Shown piece after piece: positions 11,565 through 24,760 of a stretch of DNA of 61,867 bases. Location: NCBI GenBank assembly GCA_015680685.1, contig MNCI01003573.1, forward strand, positions 636,277-698,143. Reading direction: 5' to 3'. The notes below the pieces were generated by a model that ran no database searches, was not told the origin of the DNA, and saw nothing but the letters and a program-made list of their open reading frames with translations. The position numbers and the translations under genes were made by a program. This DNA comes from Gnetum montanum (taxonomy: Eukaryota; Streptophyta; Gnetopsida; Gnetales; Gnetaceae). How positions within the stretch are numbered: the first letter of the stretch is position 1; every line of letters begins with the position of its first letter.

Positions 11565-11948
11565 AGTAATCCCAACAAGGCTTAATTTTTGGAACCTAGC
11601 AGTGTTATATGTGTTCAGGATGTGCACGGGAAGTGCGATCGAATACTTATGTTAGTGTAGTTAATTAGTAATTAGCAATTCAATTCAGTGAATTGATTAC
11701 AAATTGAGTTTCAAACTATTATTACTTGTAGAATAATAAAATATAAAATAATAAAAATCATATGCCTCACTCTAGACTAAACCATATGTAACAAAGCTAC
11801 CACTAGTCCAAGTGGGAAGAAAGTGAACTGTGATCAAGGGGTAGCGATCTAGATGCCACAACTAGTTCCATCCATGGAATTCAACCAGATCATGCATGAA
11901 CACTTGTGAGTCGTATGGTTGGGTGTAGGGGTACCTCATCACTCATCA
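11565..11948 (+). repeat. Truncated Athila-family LTR (3' half only) after an ambiguous base
   Basis: Starting just after the single N at 11564, this segment matches the latter part of the LTRs at 52043-52842 and 54919-55745 (AGTAATCCCAACAAGG, AATCATATGCCTCA, GTATGGTTGGGTGTAGGGG, ACTCATCA). The first 450 bp or so of the LTR, which hold the promoter, are missing exactly at the N. Confidence 0.75.
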
Positions 11949-14053
11949 ACATTGAAAAGATATGTTACCCATGCATGAAGGTAGGCTACTTCTAGGAATC
12001 CCAAAGGTCTCTTACACTAGTCTCATCATGTGACTAGAAAGATATATTACCCATGTTTAAAGGTAGTCCTCTAATGAGATCAACATTGGCTATGTAATTG
12101 AAAAGACATTACACATGCCTAAAGGTACTCCTCTAACTAATGGCCAAATTTTCTCAAACTTTAACATTTAAGTAATTTATTAATCAAAACTACTTCCTTG
12201 TTTTCTCTTATTGAACAATGATATTTTCATGTGGTTGTGATCATCTCATGGTTGTAAGTTCAGGATGATGCAATGGCATGTTACTAGTAAAGGTATGGGC
12301 ATCTAAAACCTAGACATATAGGTATGATGATCATTCTAACCTTATTTGACATAAGGACCTATTGTGGACATGATAAGATATTTCATGTTCCTATCATTGT
12401 AATTCCTTCTTTTTTCATTATTTACCTTATTATTGCATACAATTCTTCATCTCATGATTTTATTTAATTCCAAAGATATCAGTTGTGTGGGTGTGGTATA
12501 TAGACTTTATTAATATTTAATTTCTAATCTGCTAATGGATAGAGTGTGAGATGATTATACAAGGGAATAAACGGTGGAAGCCTACTTTGAGGATGATCCA
12601 CTTTTGGAACCTTTGAACACTTGGTTTAAACATCATCTCCATATGTTCAAAACATTAAGCCACAGCTCCAAAGCTAAATGCATTATCATTTTCACTTAAT
12701 TTTTTCAAGAATCTCTCATGCCATACCCCTATTCATGATGTCTATGCTTATGTAACCTTATGAACTTCCAATTAAGCCTTATCATACTATATTCATATCT
12801 AGATCCTTCATATGACTCTCATTCAATCTTCTATTTGCTTCAAAATTTGCAAAAATATGGCAAAAATTAAACGGAAAATATTTGACTTGGATAGCATCTA
12901 TGTAGTAGCCTTCATTAATGTAGCTTCGTTGATGCTACAGCGTTAACATGGTCTAAAAACCCCATAAATATGGATGATGCTTAGTCAATTTTTACCATTT
13001 CTACTTAAAGAAGAAGGGTATTTTAATTGTTTTAAGAGCTTAAAGCCTTATAATAGTAATATCTAGCAACCTATAGACTCAATTTCATCTATTTTAGATC
13101 CTATGAGCTTTCAAAGTTGAGCTTTACATCATGGTAGCACCAATCATAGATTTCACACATTTTCAACACCCCACATTCTAAAAAACAAAGATAGTTAAAC
13201 ATAATAAAGCATAAAGATAATAAAAATTAATAACACCTAGCTATCTTAGAATCTTGAAATCATAGATTATGATTACTTCAAATTGATAGCATTGTATTTT
13301 TCAAAAAATAAGCTAACTAAAGGATGTTAAAAGATACCAATGTCTATACTTAAGCAATTAAAGGCTATTTAATGATCATCCATGTGATTGGAAATAACAC
13401 CAAAATAAGGTTCACAAGCAAGAGGACCTTCATGAATAAGGTAAAACATCCAAGGAATGAACAAGGATGAGAATAAGAGCAAAAACCAAAGTAAGCACCC
13501 AAGATAATGCACACAATTGAGCCTCTCTAAAAGGAACCAAAAGTGAAATATATCCACTAGATTTCTACCAATGAAATAAGATATTCTAGGTAAGATAAAG
13601 TACCTAGGCCAAGGTCAAACTTGAAGGTCACTCTTATAGAGGCTTTCTTAAGATAATTTAGACCAAGAAAATCTAAAGTTTGGTTCTCCAAGAGTTTAAC
13701 TTTGAACCATTCTTGGAGTGTGTGCTTTAAGAAGATAGGAAGTGGTTGCAAAATTTGTTTGTTTGGCCCATAAGTTTTACCAGTAAGGAATGGTACATTA
13801 GCATTCCATACCTACTCTAGAAGAATTTTCAAGGGAATGCCTACATCAAAATCAAGGATATTATCATTTCCTAATTAGTGCAGACCATTGTGTAAGCCTT
13901 GGAATTACACAATGTAATGTTGAAGTTTGTAGAGGTGTTCACATAGTCTGATACTAAAAGTAAAAAGGAGTTAATCCAATGGTACTATAGAGTTGACTAA
14001 AAATAGTATGACACCCTCACCATGGTAATAATGATTTATTTTAAAATAGCAGT
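11949..14053 (+). other. Internal sequence of element D, left part
   Basis: No gag or pol domain is recognisable. Positions 12110-12600 align with 1330-1860 in element F. Two short minus-strand open stretches (13369-13557 and 13557-13751) have no family resemblance and look fortuitous. If D was A-like, its gag lay here and has decayed or been deleted. Confidence 0.4.
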
Positions 14054-15301
14054 TGTTGTGATAAAGATTATTATAATATAAGATCTGATATAACCTAAGA
14101 TGAAACTCAACCATACAATCTTACAACCACAAAATGGTCCAAGAAAAAAATTATTTTTTCTCAAATCAAAAGGAGAGTTGCAAATCATTGGAAAACTCTA
14201 ACAACCTGAGATAAGTGTTTTTCCAAATGCTAGCAAATACAAAGTAAAAACGAGTGTATGTGGAATAACCAATGAAATAAGAATGAGCAATGAATGCATA
14301 TGCAATGCAGAATAAAATAGTAGAAAAGTGTGTATGGTTGATAGAGAAAGTAATGAAAAAAAAAGTATAGAAAAGACTAAATTCAATTTATTAACAGCTA
14401 GATCTAAAATGAAATGCTTAAAAAAATTTAGCATATGCCAAAAATAAGAAACTAAAACATGTAAATCAAAAATACAAAAAAAAGGAAGAAACTGGAACCT
14501 ACTATGGGAATACTAAGAAATGGATCAAGGACCAAAGATATCAGATAAGAAGTTGTGTTATCCCATTCTTTCTCTGATGCATGTGCCTAATGCACATCTA
14601 ACAAGAACATTGTAAATTCCAAAGCTGATAGAAACAAGAGGATGGATCATATTGATGTGTTGACCTAATTCCAAATGATTCTCCATGTATTAGGAAGACA
14701 AATGAAGGGAATACAAATGCATTAATAGAAGAAAGAGAAACCATCCAAGTTAAAAGCAAAACCAAATTACACTTAATAACAACAATAACTGGAAAGATGC
14801 TATTTGAAGCTATTATAAAAATTTCTAAATCCTTTTATGATTTGGGGTATTCTCCTATTAATAGGCCAAAAATGTCTCAAAGATCATAAAGAAATGATGC
14901 ATTGTGATCCATAGAATCTTTTCAAAATTTATAAATAGGAGAATCAATGCATAAACATTTGATGTGAAAATTGATATTAGACATCAAAAGAAATACTGAT
15001 GTAAAGCATCAAGAGGTAAAATGACATTACATGTTGAAAAGTAGATTTTGCTAATTAGTTAGGGTCAATGTGGGAGTTGATGTCAAACATTGAAATTGGG
15101 AGCCATAGAAGAGTAACCAAAATTGATGCTATAGATAATAAAAGATATTACTTTTGGTAAGAAATCAAGATGAAGACTAGAAACTATGTTGTATATAATG
15201 AAAAACATCAAATTTGGATTGCTAAAGATGGATTTTAGTTGAGAAAGCATAGAATGTACCTAAAAATTTGACTTATACAAGAAAAAACTAAAGTGAGTAC
15301 A
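14054..15301 (-). repeat. 3' LTR of element B
   Basis: Direct repeat of 29178-30375, recognisable through GGTCCAAGAAAAA, AACACTAGCAAATA-like and GGGGTATTCTCCTATT words. On the minus strand it begins TGTACTCAC and is preceded by AGAGGAGACAATGG, a polypurine tract. A TATA-like ATTAATAG lies near 14855 (minus), with GATGT/CATC words upstream at 14950-15220. Confidence 0.75.
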
Positions 15302-16440
15302 CCATTGTCTCCTCTTAATGAATACTACTAAAAACCTAGATGTGAATACATCAAGGAAAAACACCAAATCATGAGTACTTTTAAGAGGATTAAACAAAAT
15401 GGGATGATAAGGAAAGAAAATCTAGGATATTGTTGATACACCTAAAATGGAGTGCTACATCATAGAAGTGGGGCATGGCTAGATCCTAGAGATTACCCAA
15501 AATGTTAGTAAAACACTTCCTAACCTACTCAATTCTCTAAATTAGACCCTCACTAGAGTAAACTAGAGACACCTATTTAGTCTTACCAATGTAGAGCATA
15601 AAGAGAGAAAAAAAAAAGAAAGATATATGGAAATGAAAATAGAAAGTAATAAATAAGAGGAAAGCATGCTAGGGACATTGCCAATACACTAATAGTGGTA
15701 TGTTATGTCATATAAGTAGAACATGGCTAGGTCTCTACAGCTGACCTCTCCACTACCTCATTGATATAGAGATTTTACAATTCTTATGTCACTTTACATT
15801 TAATATTTCCTCATTGCATCAAGTTAGAGACTCTCATTTGGTCTAAGGAATGAAAATAAATCAAAAGATGAGGTACAAGGAAGAAGAGAAAAACATATTA
15901 GACAATAATAGAAATTATAAAATGCAAAAAACAAATTAAGCAAAATAGAAAGGGGAGAAAAGAGAATATCACCCATACAACTATCATGAGGATAGTGCTA
16001 TTTCATAGAAGTGGCTAAATCCTACACATTATATGGCTGAAAAGAAAGCCATATATACTATGAAAGTAACTACTTGTTCCACTCAAAAATATGTCCAATC
16101 ATACCCTCACATAAAGCAATGAGATATTTAGTCACTCAAAAATCTAATTGATCATGTTAAGCACATAGAGTAGAATTGGATAGATAGCATAGGGAAATAC
16201 AAAGAAATTAGCTAGAGAAGTAGTAGAATATGATATAGGAAGAGTGGTCATAGTAAGCAAAATAATGTAAGTAAAATGTGATTTAGAGAAAACTTATTAT
16301 CCTGAAATAGTACATATCTCATCATAGTAGAGAAAAGCTAATAAAAAGCATACTACTACTAGGAGAACACTCTTTCAGTCTTAAATAGCCAACAAGATTA
16401 ATGTTGTAAGTTAGATATATGTAGTAGTACTTAAGAAAGC
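15302..16440 (-). repeat. 3' untranslated region of element B with three diverged tandem units
   Basis: A sequence of about 250-290 bp recurs near 15430, 15680 and 15970. Each copy contains a phrase like TCATAGAAGTGG...ATGGCTAGATCCTA next to an A-rich GAAAGA tract. Copies are strongly diverged. No open frame of interest. The sequence lies between integrase and the 3' LTR. Confidence 0.5.
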
Positions 16441-16459
16441 TTTTGTTAATAGCATCTAG

Positions 16460-17470
16460 AAACTAATGTCTTTCTAGAGCAGATAGGACTTAGGTGTTAT
16501 TTTGTAGAGACTAAACGACTAGAAAAGGACTTTGCTAATTGGGGAAGAACTTTGTATCTCTAGAGTTTAGAAAATGATGAATAACTAGATCACCCTCATA
16601 AATCTCTCTAATTCTAACATGTTTGAAATGGTGATGTTGAATATCTACTTGATATTCATGGAGATGTTAAATACCAACTTATGACTATTCTTCAAGAAGA
16701 TCCAACTTTACACATTGCACGTTGTTATTATCCTGATTTGAACACTAATCATGAAGAGTAATGCAGAGAGATGGGATATGAAGCTCAACTGGTAAGATTA
16801 CCTTAGAACCATAGGTTAGAAAGTATGGAGTATGACAAGTGGCTATACAAAAGCTACTACTATAGACCTATAGGGTATAGGATAGTTGTATGTGCCAATT
16901 TTGTTGGGTTTTATTGACCATGATATGAAGAAAACATATGAGAGTTTTTTTGGTTAATTTAGCTTGACCATTAGGATAGGGATAAGAGGGTGATGAAAAG
17001 GATTAAATGATGTGGTTTGTGAAACAAAAATTAGCTACCTTCTTACTTTTGAACTTAGGTCCATTGCTAATTATAATTTAAAGAGGCACACTGAAGGGGG
17101 TTATTATGTGATCTAGAATAAAGAGATAGATGAAGTAGGATCTAGTAGAATGTAAAGGAACAACTTCTACCCACCTAGTGAAGTACTTTATAGTAGTTAG
17201 AATAAATTGGTTCCTAGCAAATGAAGGAGGGCTAATAGTACTAATAAATCTGGACCCCATTTTTTAAAGCACCAAGTAATCTAAGTTATCTTAAGATCCT
17301 ATAAAGGAAGGTAGATGAGAGAGGCATTCTTTTGGTAAGTATTACATGTCTTGATAAGATGATAAGCATCGTTGACCAAGGTTGGCCACCAAGAGCCTAA
17401 AGAAATGATGCGAGTAGTCAAGGAGTGTAACCCTAATTTTCTATCATAAACTCTTAAGTGAAACTGATTA
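16460..17470 (-). pseudogene. int: Integrase of element B (degenerate)
   Basis: On the minus strand an HHCC-like zinc finger remnant (GLHSLTTRIISLGSWWPTLV, then CNTYQ) lies at about 17440-17330. The catalytic core follows: SPPSFARNQFILTTIKYFTRW and IITPFSVPL at 17260-17078, then SNGPKFKSKKVANFC and NGQAKLTKKTL. In the core the glutamate of the D,D-E triad appears as Lys within NGQAKLT. A C-terminal GDLVIHH motif near 16540 matches the GDLVL box of Gypsy integrases. Multiple stops make it inactive. Confidence 0.7.
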
Positions 17471-17479
17471 AGAACTATC

Positions 17480-18560
17480 TTAGCCTCTATAAAACTAACT
17501 TAATGTTAAAGAATACCTGTAGAAGAAACTTGACATAGGATATCAAGATTCACTAATTGCAAATGCCAACTACATTTATGTAAAGAATCCTTTTGAGTAC
17601 ATGTAAGATGATTGTAAGTTTTCCAAGTAGTAAGGTAATGAAGAAGAACATCATATTACTAATTTTCATCAATTATGTTAAAATTTATTATCAAGATGTT
17701 AGAAGATTGCATAATAGACTTTAAGTAAATAGATTGCATGAGTTAATATCACATTGTAAAAGGATAATCATGGATGATGAAGTTTGCCAAGACATTGACC
17801 AACATGTATTCAGAGTGTGGAATGTGGCTTAAGGTATGAGCATAGAAGGACAAAATAAGTTTCTTAGGTATTTCTAGAAAAGAAACTAAGCAACCTTGTA
17901 ATCATAGTTATCATTAACTTAATTTATGATAAACTAAGATTCACCATGAACAACAATGATCTTAACTTAAGTTTTTAAGATTAGCAAGAAACCTTGTATG
18001 AGAGCCTCATATTTAGTTAGGTTATTAATGCATTGAAATTCAAGCTTTTAAGTTCGATAAAGAACTTATTTTGTAGTAAGAATTAGGACACAAGCTGCAC
18101 TAAATTCGAAGGAAGTATATGCTTTATCGAAGTAGAGAACAACATATAAATCCTTAGCATTAGTATGTAAGCTATGAACAACATCAAATGTTTCAAAATA
18201 AAAAATAAGATTAGCTATGACTTCACCTTTGATAAAGTATTAAGATAAACAACAAAGTTCAAACTCAACAAAAAAAGTATTTTAACAAGCTAAGTAGTGA
18301 TTTTTGGAAGCATCGTTAGCAATGACTTTAAAAATGTTATCTTTGTAGATAACAAATACCTTAGCATTAAGAAGGTAATACCTCCCCTTCTTAAGAGTGA
18401 AGATAAGACTTAGATAAGACCTTTCAATATCAAAGTACCTAGTCTCACAATCTAAGATAAGATGATATATGTAATATATGAAAAGACCAACTTCATCTTC
18501 TCATCTTTGAAAGAGTATGAAGGATATGAAATGGTTGGATTTAAAAAGATAGAAATGAAA
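17480..18560 (-). pseudogene. RNase H / second RNase H region of element B (very degenerate)
   Basis: Lying between the RT connection domain and integrase, this interval shows only scattered matches to the archaeal-type second RNase H of Tat elements, such as NALITYLNMRLL (compare NNVAEYKKLLRGLL in element C). No catalytic set can be assigned. The call depends mainly on position. Confidence 0.4.
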
Positions 18561-18572
18561 AGGTTGATTGAA

Positions 18573-19530
18573 TTATGGATGATGTAGAACATGAACAGTG
18601 ATTAAGGTTTCCTTGATAGAATCAAAGGCCTTTTGAAACTTCTTATTCCATATGAAAGAGGTAGATTTACAAAGAAAATGAGTCAAAGGATGAAGATAAT
18701 CAGTGAGATTGGAAATGGAGTGGTTAATAAATTGAAGATAACCTTGTAGAATACACATATGTCAAATATTTCTATGTGATGTAAGATCTAGAGTAGCATT
18801 AACCTTATCAGAATTAATAGCTATACCATGTTTAGATACAAGGAAATCTAACATCTTATGTATGAGGACCCCAAAAATACATTTCTTGGAATTAAGACAA
18901 AGGTTAAATTTATCACAAGAATTTAAAAGTTAGTCTAAGTTCGAAGCATGATCAATTGCTAGGGGTAGATTTAATGGTTAAATCACCAACATAACTATTA
19001 ACTATTTTTAACATCATGTCATTGAAGATAAAAGTCATAGCTCATTAATAAGTAGCTTCAACATTATTAAGTCCAAAGGGAATTTTAGTATGGCAAAATG
19101 TTCCCTAAGATTTCATTAAAATGGTATATGATTAGTGCTCAAGATTTATCTGGATTTAACTATAACTAGAAAAGCCATCCATAAAGGATAAAAGAGCATG
19201 ACTAACTATGAAGTCTATGAGCTAATTAATATTAGGTAAGGAAAATTCATCCTTCAGAATGATATTATTGAGGTGTTAGAAGTCAATACATTTACAAATG
19301 TCATCATTCTTTTTTGGAACTATAACCATCTTGGGAATCCAATCAAAATAGTTGAAAGAATGAATAAATCTAGCATTTTAAAGTTTATTGATCTTTTCTT
19401 TTATGGTAAGAGCTATAGCAAAATGAATTTTCCTAATCTTTAGTTTAATAGGTTTAGAACCTTCTTTCAAGATGATGTTATGTTAAACTAGCTTTGAGTC
19501 TAGATTAGACATATCATTGAATTCCAAAGA
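18573..19530 (-). pseudogene. rt: Reverse transcriptase of element B (degenerate)
   Basis: Reading the minus strand downward: SKPIKLKIRKIHFAIALTIK (fingers), WIPKMVIVPKKND, HALLSFMDGFSSY, GTFCHTKIPFGLNNVEATY, then SYVGDLTIKS, which is the catalytic box with Gly in place of the first of the two aspartates. LNSKKCIFGV and the connection segment (HPLTHFLCKSTSFIW, AFDSIKETLITVHVLHHP) close it at 18573. Text and order match element C's Tat-type RT. Stops and frameshifts are frequent. Confidence 0.75.
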
Positions 19531-20950
19531 AAAAGTAATTAAATGCTTTTTCAAGCTTGCTAAGATAGCTTCCCTAAGTTCTTGGGAAGGAAGGGCACTA
19601 TGCTAAAGAGTCTTTTGTTCACTTTTATGACTTAGTATAGGTATGTTAATCAATCAATTATTTATTATAAGAGGCTCTTAATCAAGAAAAGAGAGGTCTA
19701 ACTAAAGTAGAAGTTCATCTTCTATGATGTCCAAAGAGGATATAAGAGAAGCTGAACTTGATGTTAAATCAAGAAAAGAGAGATCTAGAGTCTAACATAT
19801 TTGGTTTATAAGGTGGTTCCAAATCAAAGGTTGGAGTAGAGAATCTAAGTAGGCAGCCATGTTGGCCTGGGCTAGAATCATGAAAGGAGGTTAGATTTCT
19901 TGTTTAATAAAGGAAAATGTTAGAGAGTTAAAACCACATCAAAACTTCACAAATGTCAAATCTTATTAGGTTCATGTTATTTTGAAGTTATAAAAGCAAT
20001 GAAAAAGAAGAAATTCATAACCAAAGCTTTCATTTGCATTAGAGAAATTTGAGAAATAACATATAAGTAGAGCAATAGTGATAGCATAGTTAGACGATAA
20101 TGAAACGTGTCAAGTGGTAGCAGAAACAAGCAGGGAACCAAGGATGGATCTAGTAGTAATAGTGAACTTCCTTAACCCTACTCACTACCTTTCAAAGCTT
20201 AAATTTCAGTTTATTCAAGCCCTAGATAATAATGTTTTGTAGAGTTTGCCATTGTTCCTATGGTTTGCTATGACAAATGTTTTGAATTTCTAAGATTTTG
20301 AAAAAAAAATTGCTAGCATTTACAATGCTATGCTTAGATTTAATGATATTTTGTAATTTAGAATAGAGTTAAAACTTGAATTGAAGCTTTTGGTTTCAAT
20401 TATATTATAGGGATCAAGAACTGTATTAGGTAAACTTGGTTTTGAGGGTTTTTTGAAACTTCTAGATTTTGTTACTAGATATTTCATGCTTACATTGATT
20501 TCATTTTTCCTTTGAGTTGTAGATAGAAAATATGTCAATCATCTAGGATCAAGAGCAAATTTGCTATCTGGATTAAGAGAAGTAGTGATTTTCACATCAC
20601 TATTACATTTTGTCAAACAATGATACTAGGGTAAGAAAATCTCGTAACTTGTAGCTAATTTTAGTTAAATCTATCTAATTTTTTGAGTCATAGGAGTAGA
20701 AATATGATTAAATTCATGTTTTTATAGCTAAATTTGTAATCACTATTGAAGACGTTGCAAAGATGTGAATTTGGGGGTTTTCATAAAGAACATGACATGA
20801 AGGTTTTGACATAATGGCATTGTTACCAAATTCCTATGTATTAGTGACTACATAAAACAACATCCTACATCAAAATGAACTTTAGCATAGAGAATCAAAG
20901 TTGATAACTAGATCTTGATGTGCTACATTAAAAACTTAGAGGAAAGTTTT
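19531..20950 (-). other. Spacer between the antisense region and RT of element B
   Basis: Likely the decayed N-terminal leader of RT and the 3' edge of the PR-RT gap. A 72-codon minus-strand stretch at 20320-20538 is unrecognised. Positions 20870-20990 hold several TTGATGT / ACATCAA-type words that also occur in the LTRs of this element. Confidence 0.35.
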
Positions 20951-23900
20951 AACAAGAAGACTAATCTAAAGTCAATAAGTTTTGATGTAATGATCATAAG
21001 TTAGAATTTTAACGTAAAGATTATATTTTCAAGGCTAAACTACTTGATGCTTATTTCAAGGATGCAATAGCACCTAGGGTTCTTATCATTAAGCCTATGT
21101 TCTTCATCTTGAGGAATGAAAGGAGCATCCTTGAGAATAAGCAAAGAAATCCAAGATCCATGAAGAGTAAACCACTCTTTAAAGATAACACACTGATGCC
21201 ACCAATGATATGGGCCCACAACGAAGCTATAGAATTTTTAAATTTTTGCATCACTCACTTCCATGTGATAATCTAGATAGGCCTAGAAAATGAAGTCATT
21301 CTACAAGCCTTGGAGAGAATTTTTCCAAGATTCTCTACAAAGCTCATAGATATAATCTTTGAGAAGAGATCTAAGATTAAAGAGTTATCCAAGAACATTC
21401 TAGTCTACAAGAAATGTTTGGATAGGTTGTGAAAAAAAAAGAGTATTAGTAATTTAGTATTGACAATACCTTACTCCTAGAAACTTAGATATCCTAGGAA
21501 ATATCTAACCCACCAAGCTTCTAGATTTTTTGTTAAAAGGTGAGTTAGCGGTTTGAGAGATAGGAAGAATTTAAGTTAGTCTTATTTTGACTAAAACTAT
21601 CCTAAATGTTGTTGTGTAGGTTTTTTGATTTAAACATGTAGAATCCTAGTCACTTCTCATTTTTGTAGAACCTATTGCAATATCTCTCCCAACATTAGAA
21701 CAAGAGATCTTTGGTGATGTCCCAATTCAATGCACAATAGAAGGGATTGAGATTACATAGGCTTTGGAATAAGTACAATAGCCAAGGATGGATTCATCCT
21801 CTATGAAATAAAGTCCCTAGGAAGAATAGAGAGTTCCCAAAGGGGTTAAAGATTATCCTAAACCCTAACAGTAAATATAAAGAGATTAATTTTTTTTATT
21901 TTGAAGAGCTAAAAAACTAGATAGAAAATAAGAATAATGATGGAATATGCTCATTAGTAGCTCAAATAAGCATTGATGATATCAAGTTCATTGATATCAT
22001 GGAAGTAGTAGAAGAATTCAATGTTAGATTCACTAATGAAGTGCAAAGCACTCAAAAGTGGCATTTTGAGGAAGAAGGAGTCAAATATTTTAAAAAGTTT
22101 GATAAGGTGAGAATTTTTTGTGTTTTAGGATTAAAGCATCCATATCCTAGCATGAAAAATAAGTAAGATTAATAAATATTTATTTGATGAAAAAGGTAGT
22201 TTTGTGATTCATGTAGACCATAAACAAGTCATCATTACTTAAGATCTAGCTATAATTAGATATTAGTTAGGATTCCCTGAAAGAGGAATAATGATTAACG
22301 ATTCCAAATTGAATTCAATATAGCTATCCACTATGGAACAGTGGGTGAGATCGAGAAAGAAAAATACCATCAATGTATGTAAGGGAAGCAATAAATATTT
22401 AAAGAAGTCATTCACTTTATTTATTGAAATGCTCTTCTATAATAAGATAGATCAAAATGGGAGCAATTCACTCAGTAGTTGTATGGATTGTACTAGTTAA
22501 TGTCTCAAGAAAGGGTAGCCAACTAAACACTAGTTATCTATCAAATATTGGTTGAACAAATGGAGAAGCTATCCGAAAAGAACAAAGAGGAAAGAAAACA
22601 ATGGTGAACAAGTAGCTCAATTTTGACTTCTATTATGTATTAATAAAAGTCATGGTAACACTATTTGCTAAGGGATAAAAGAAGTAAGCCAATGTTTCTT
22701 TAAAATTAAAGTTTAAACCCCCACTCTACCCACACTTGGAAAGTATAATGTCTACTTGTAGCATCATAGGTGGTAGTCCTTTGACATCGGCATCAAAGAC
22801 CAAGGAAAAGATGGGATGATCAATGGCATAGAGCATTAACAAATTTTTCAAGAAAATAAGTGAAGATAAGGAAGCAAGGAAGAAGGGAATTATGAAGAAG
22901 GAGTACGCCTCAAAAAAGAAGAAATCTCTTTCTAATAAGGAACACATCTCCTTGAACACCCCAAAAATAAAGGTCTCCCAAGAGAACCTAGGGGAACGAA
23001 TAAGTAAGTTTGTCATATGTGCACATTCTACCATGTGTTATTAATGTACTATACTTTATAGTTTTGATGTTATCTAAAAATGACATAATGCTAACTATTT
23101 TTTATCTTGCAAAAGTTGCTGGTGATAGAAGAGCTATAAAAAAAAGAAAAAAAGATATGGTCCATCCTTTCTTCAATTCCTAAAGAGCAGAAGAAAGGTA
23201 TGAGCATAAAAAAGATGGATTTCTTACATGACTTATTTTCATCAAATGAGGATGAAGGGAATAGAGAAAGTTTAAATTCTTTTTCTAAACTCTTTAGTTT
23301 AAACCTCAATGAAATGATCTAAGAAGAGTAGAAGAGTAAGGATAGGGAAAGAGACAAGCTACCAAAATTGAAGATCCTACCTTCATCTCCTATAGACATT
23401 ACTCCTCCATAGAGAAAATTAGTTTGGAATGATTCAGAGATTTGCAAGTTGATAAAAGAGGTGATAAGCTCAAAGCTTTCCACATCATACAATAAGGGTA
23501 ATTGATGTCATGTCAAAAATTGAACATTAATTTTAGAGATTTAAAGATGAAAAGGAAAATTTGGTCTTGCGTAAGACATAAGAGTATGATGTTGGAACAG
23601 TTAGCATAGAAAATAAGGAGGAATTTAAACTTGATCTCTCTAGAAGTAGGTAAGCAACTTAAATATTATTGTTATAGAATAATATTCATTATTAGCAATA
23701 GAAAATTTAATGTTCTCTTATTTATGACATAGAAATAAAGATTAAGTTAAATAAGGATCAAGTAACATTTCATGATTTAATAGTAAACATTAATTTAGTA
23801 GTAGAGAAAGTAGCTACAAATAAAATAATTGTAGCCTTCAATTATGCCAAGTATATGGGATTATTGGCTATAGAACAAGCTAATACAATTTCCATACTTC

Positions 23901-24760
23901 TAGAATTCTAGGAACAAACATGCAAAAAGGAGGAAGAAAGTGAATGACAAATAAAGATGTTGTCTAATTAAGTGAAGCTACTAGAAGTAGAAATAATGAG
24001 CAGCAACATGGTCAAGTACAACTCTCCTCCCCATGCATATTGGAGTGAAAGAAATAAATCTCTAGAGTTTCAAAGAGAATTAATGGAGTGAAAGAGAACA
24101 ACTTTGGCAATGACTCACTCTATGATGAATTTGATAAACTATGTAGCAATAGAGGAGAGTTGGGGCAGGAAGCACTAAATAAATAAGAGGTGGTACAAAA
24201 GGAAGTATTAAAAGTTTTTAAAAGAGAATAAGAGTCCATTTGTAGATAAGAAAATAATAAGCCTTTTTATCAAATATATCAAGTTAGAAGAGATATTTGA
24301 ATATTTTGCAAATAATGTATATTTCCACACTAAAAGAAAAACAAAGAGGCCTACAAGGAAAACCTATAAAAAAGGGAATGATAATGATATCACCCTAGAG
24401 GATTTGAAATCATATGAGGACTAATGGACAAGAATTTTATCAAGGATTCCAAGTTCATCTTTTGACACATTAGACACAACCAATCTAATCTTGGAGGAGA
24501 TATAACAAAGAATATTGGAGATATACAACAAAATGTAGGGTAAGCATCAAGACTTTAGGTAGTTATTTTTATTTCATATGATTAATAAAATAAAACAAAA
24601 ATAACCTATTTATTTTTATTTTATATGCAAGCCCTAGGGAAAGTAGCAAGAAACCAACAAAGAAACCTATCCTATGTAGATAGATGAAGACGAGGAGGTA
24701 GAGCTACTTAAGAGAAATAAGGTTATTAAGTTTGATTTTATATCATTTTTTATGCATCAC
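20950..24760 (+). pseudogene. Antisense coding remnant inside element B, between protease and RT
   Basis: The plus strand (opposite to element B) carries scattered protein-like stretches in changing frames. Examples are EFNVRFTNEVQSTQKWHFEE at about 22010, FTLFIEMLFYNKIDQNGSNS near 22410, KKEYASKKKKSLSNKEH near 22900, and a long run near 24000-24540 including MNLINYVAIEESWGRK and RIPSSSFDTLDTTNLILEEI. The text is Lys/Glu-rich, like the C-terminal half of the antisense gene of element C, which has the same position and orientation. Too decayed for an exon model. It might instead be an independent insertion. Confidence 0.45.
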
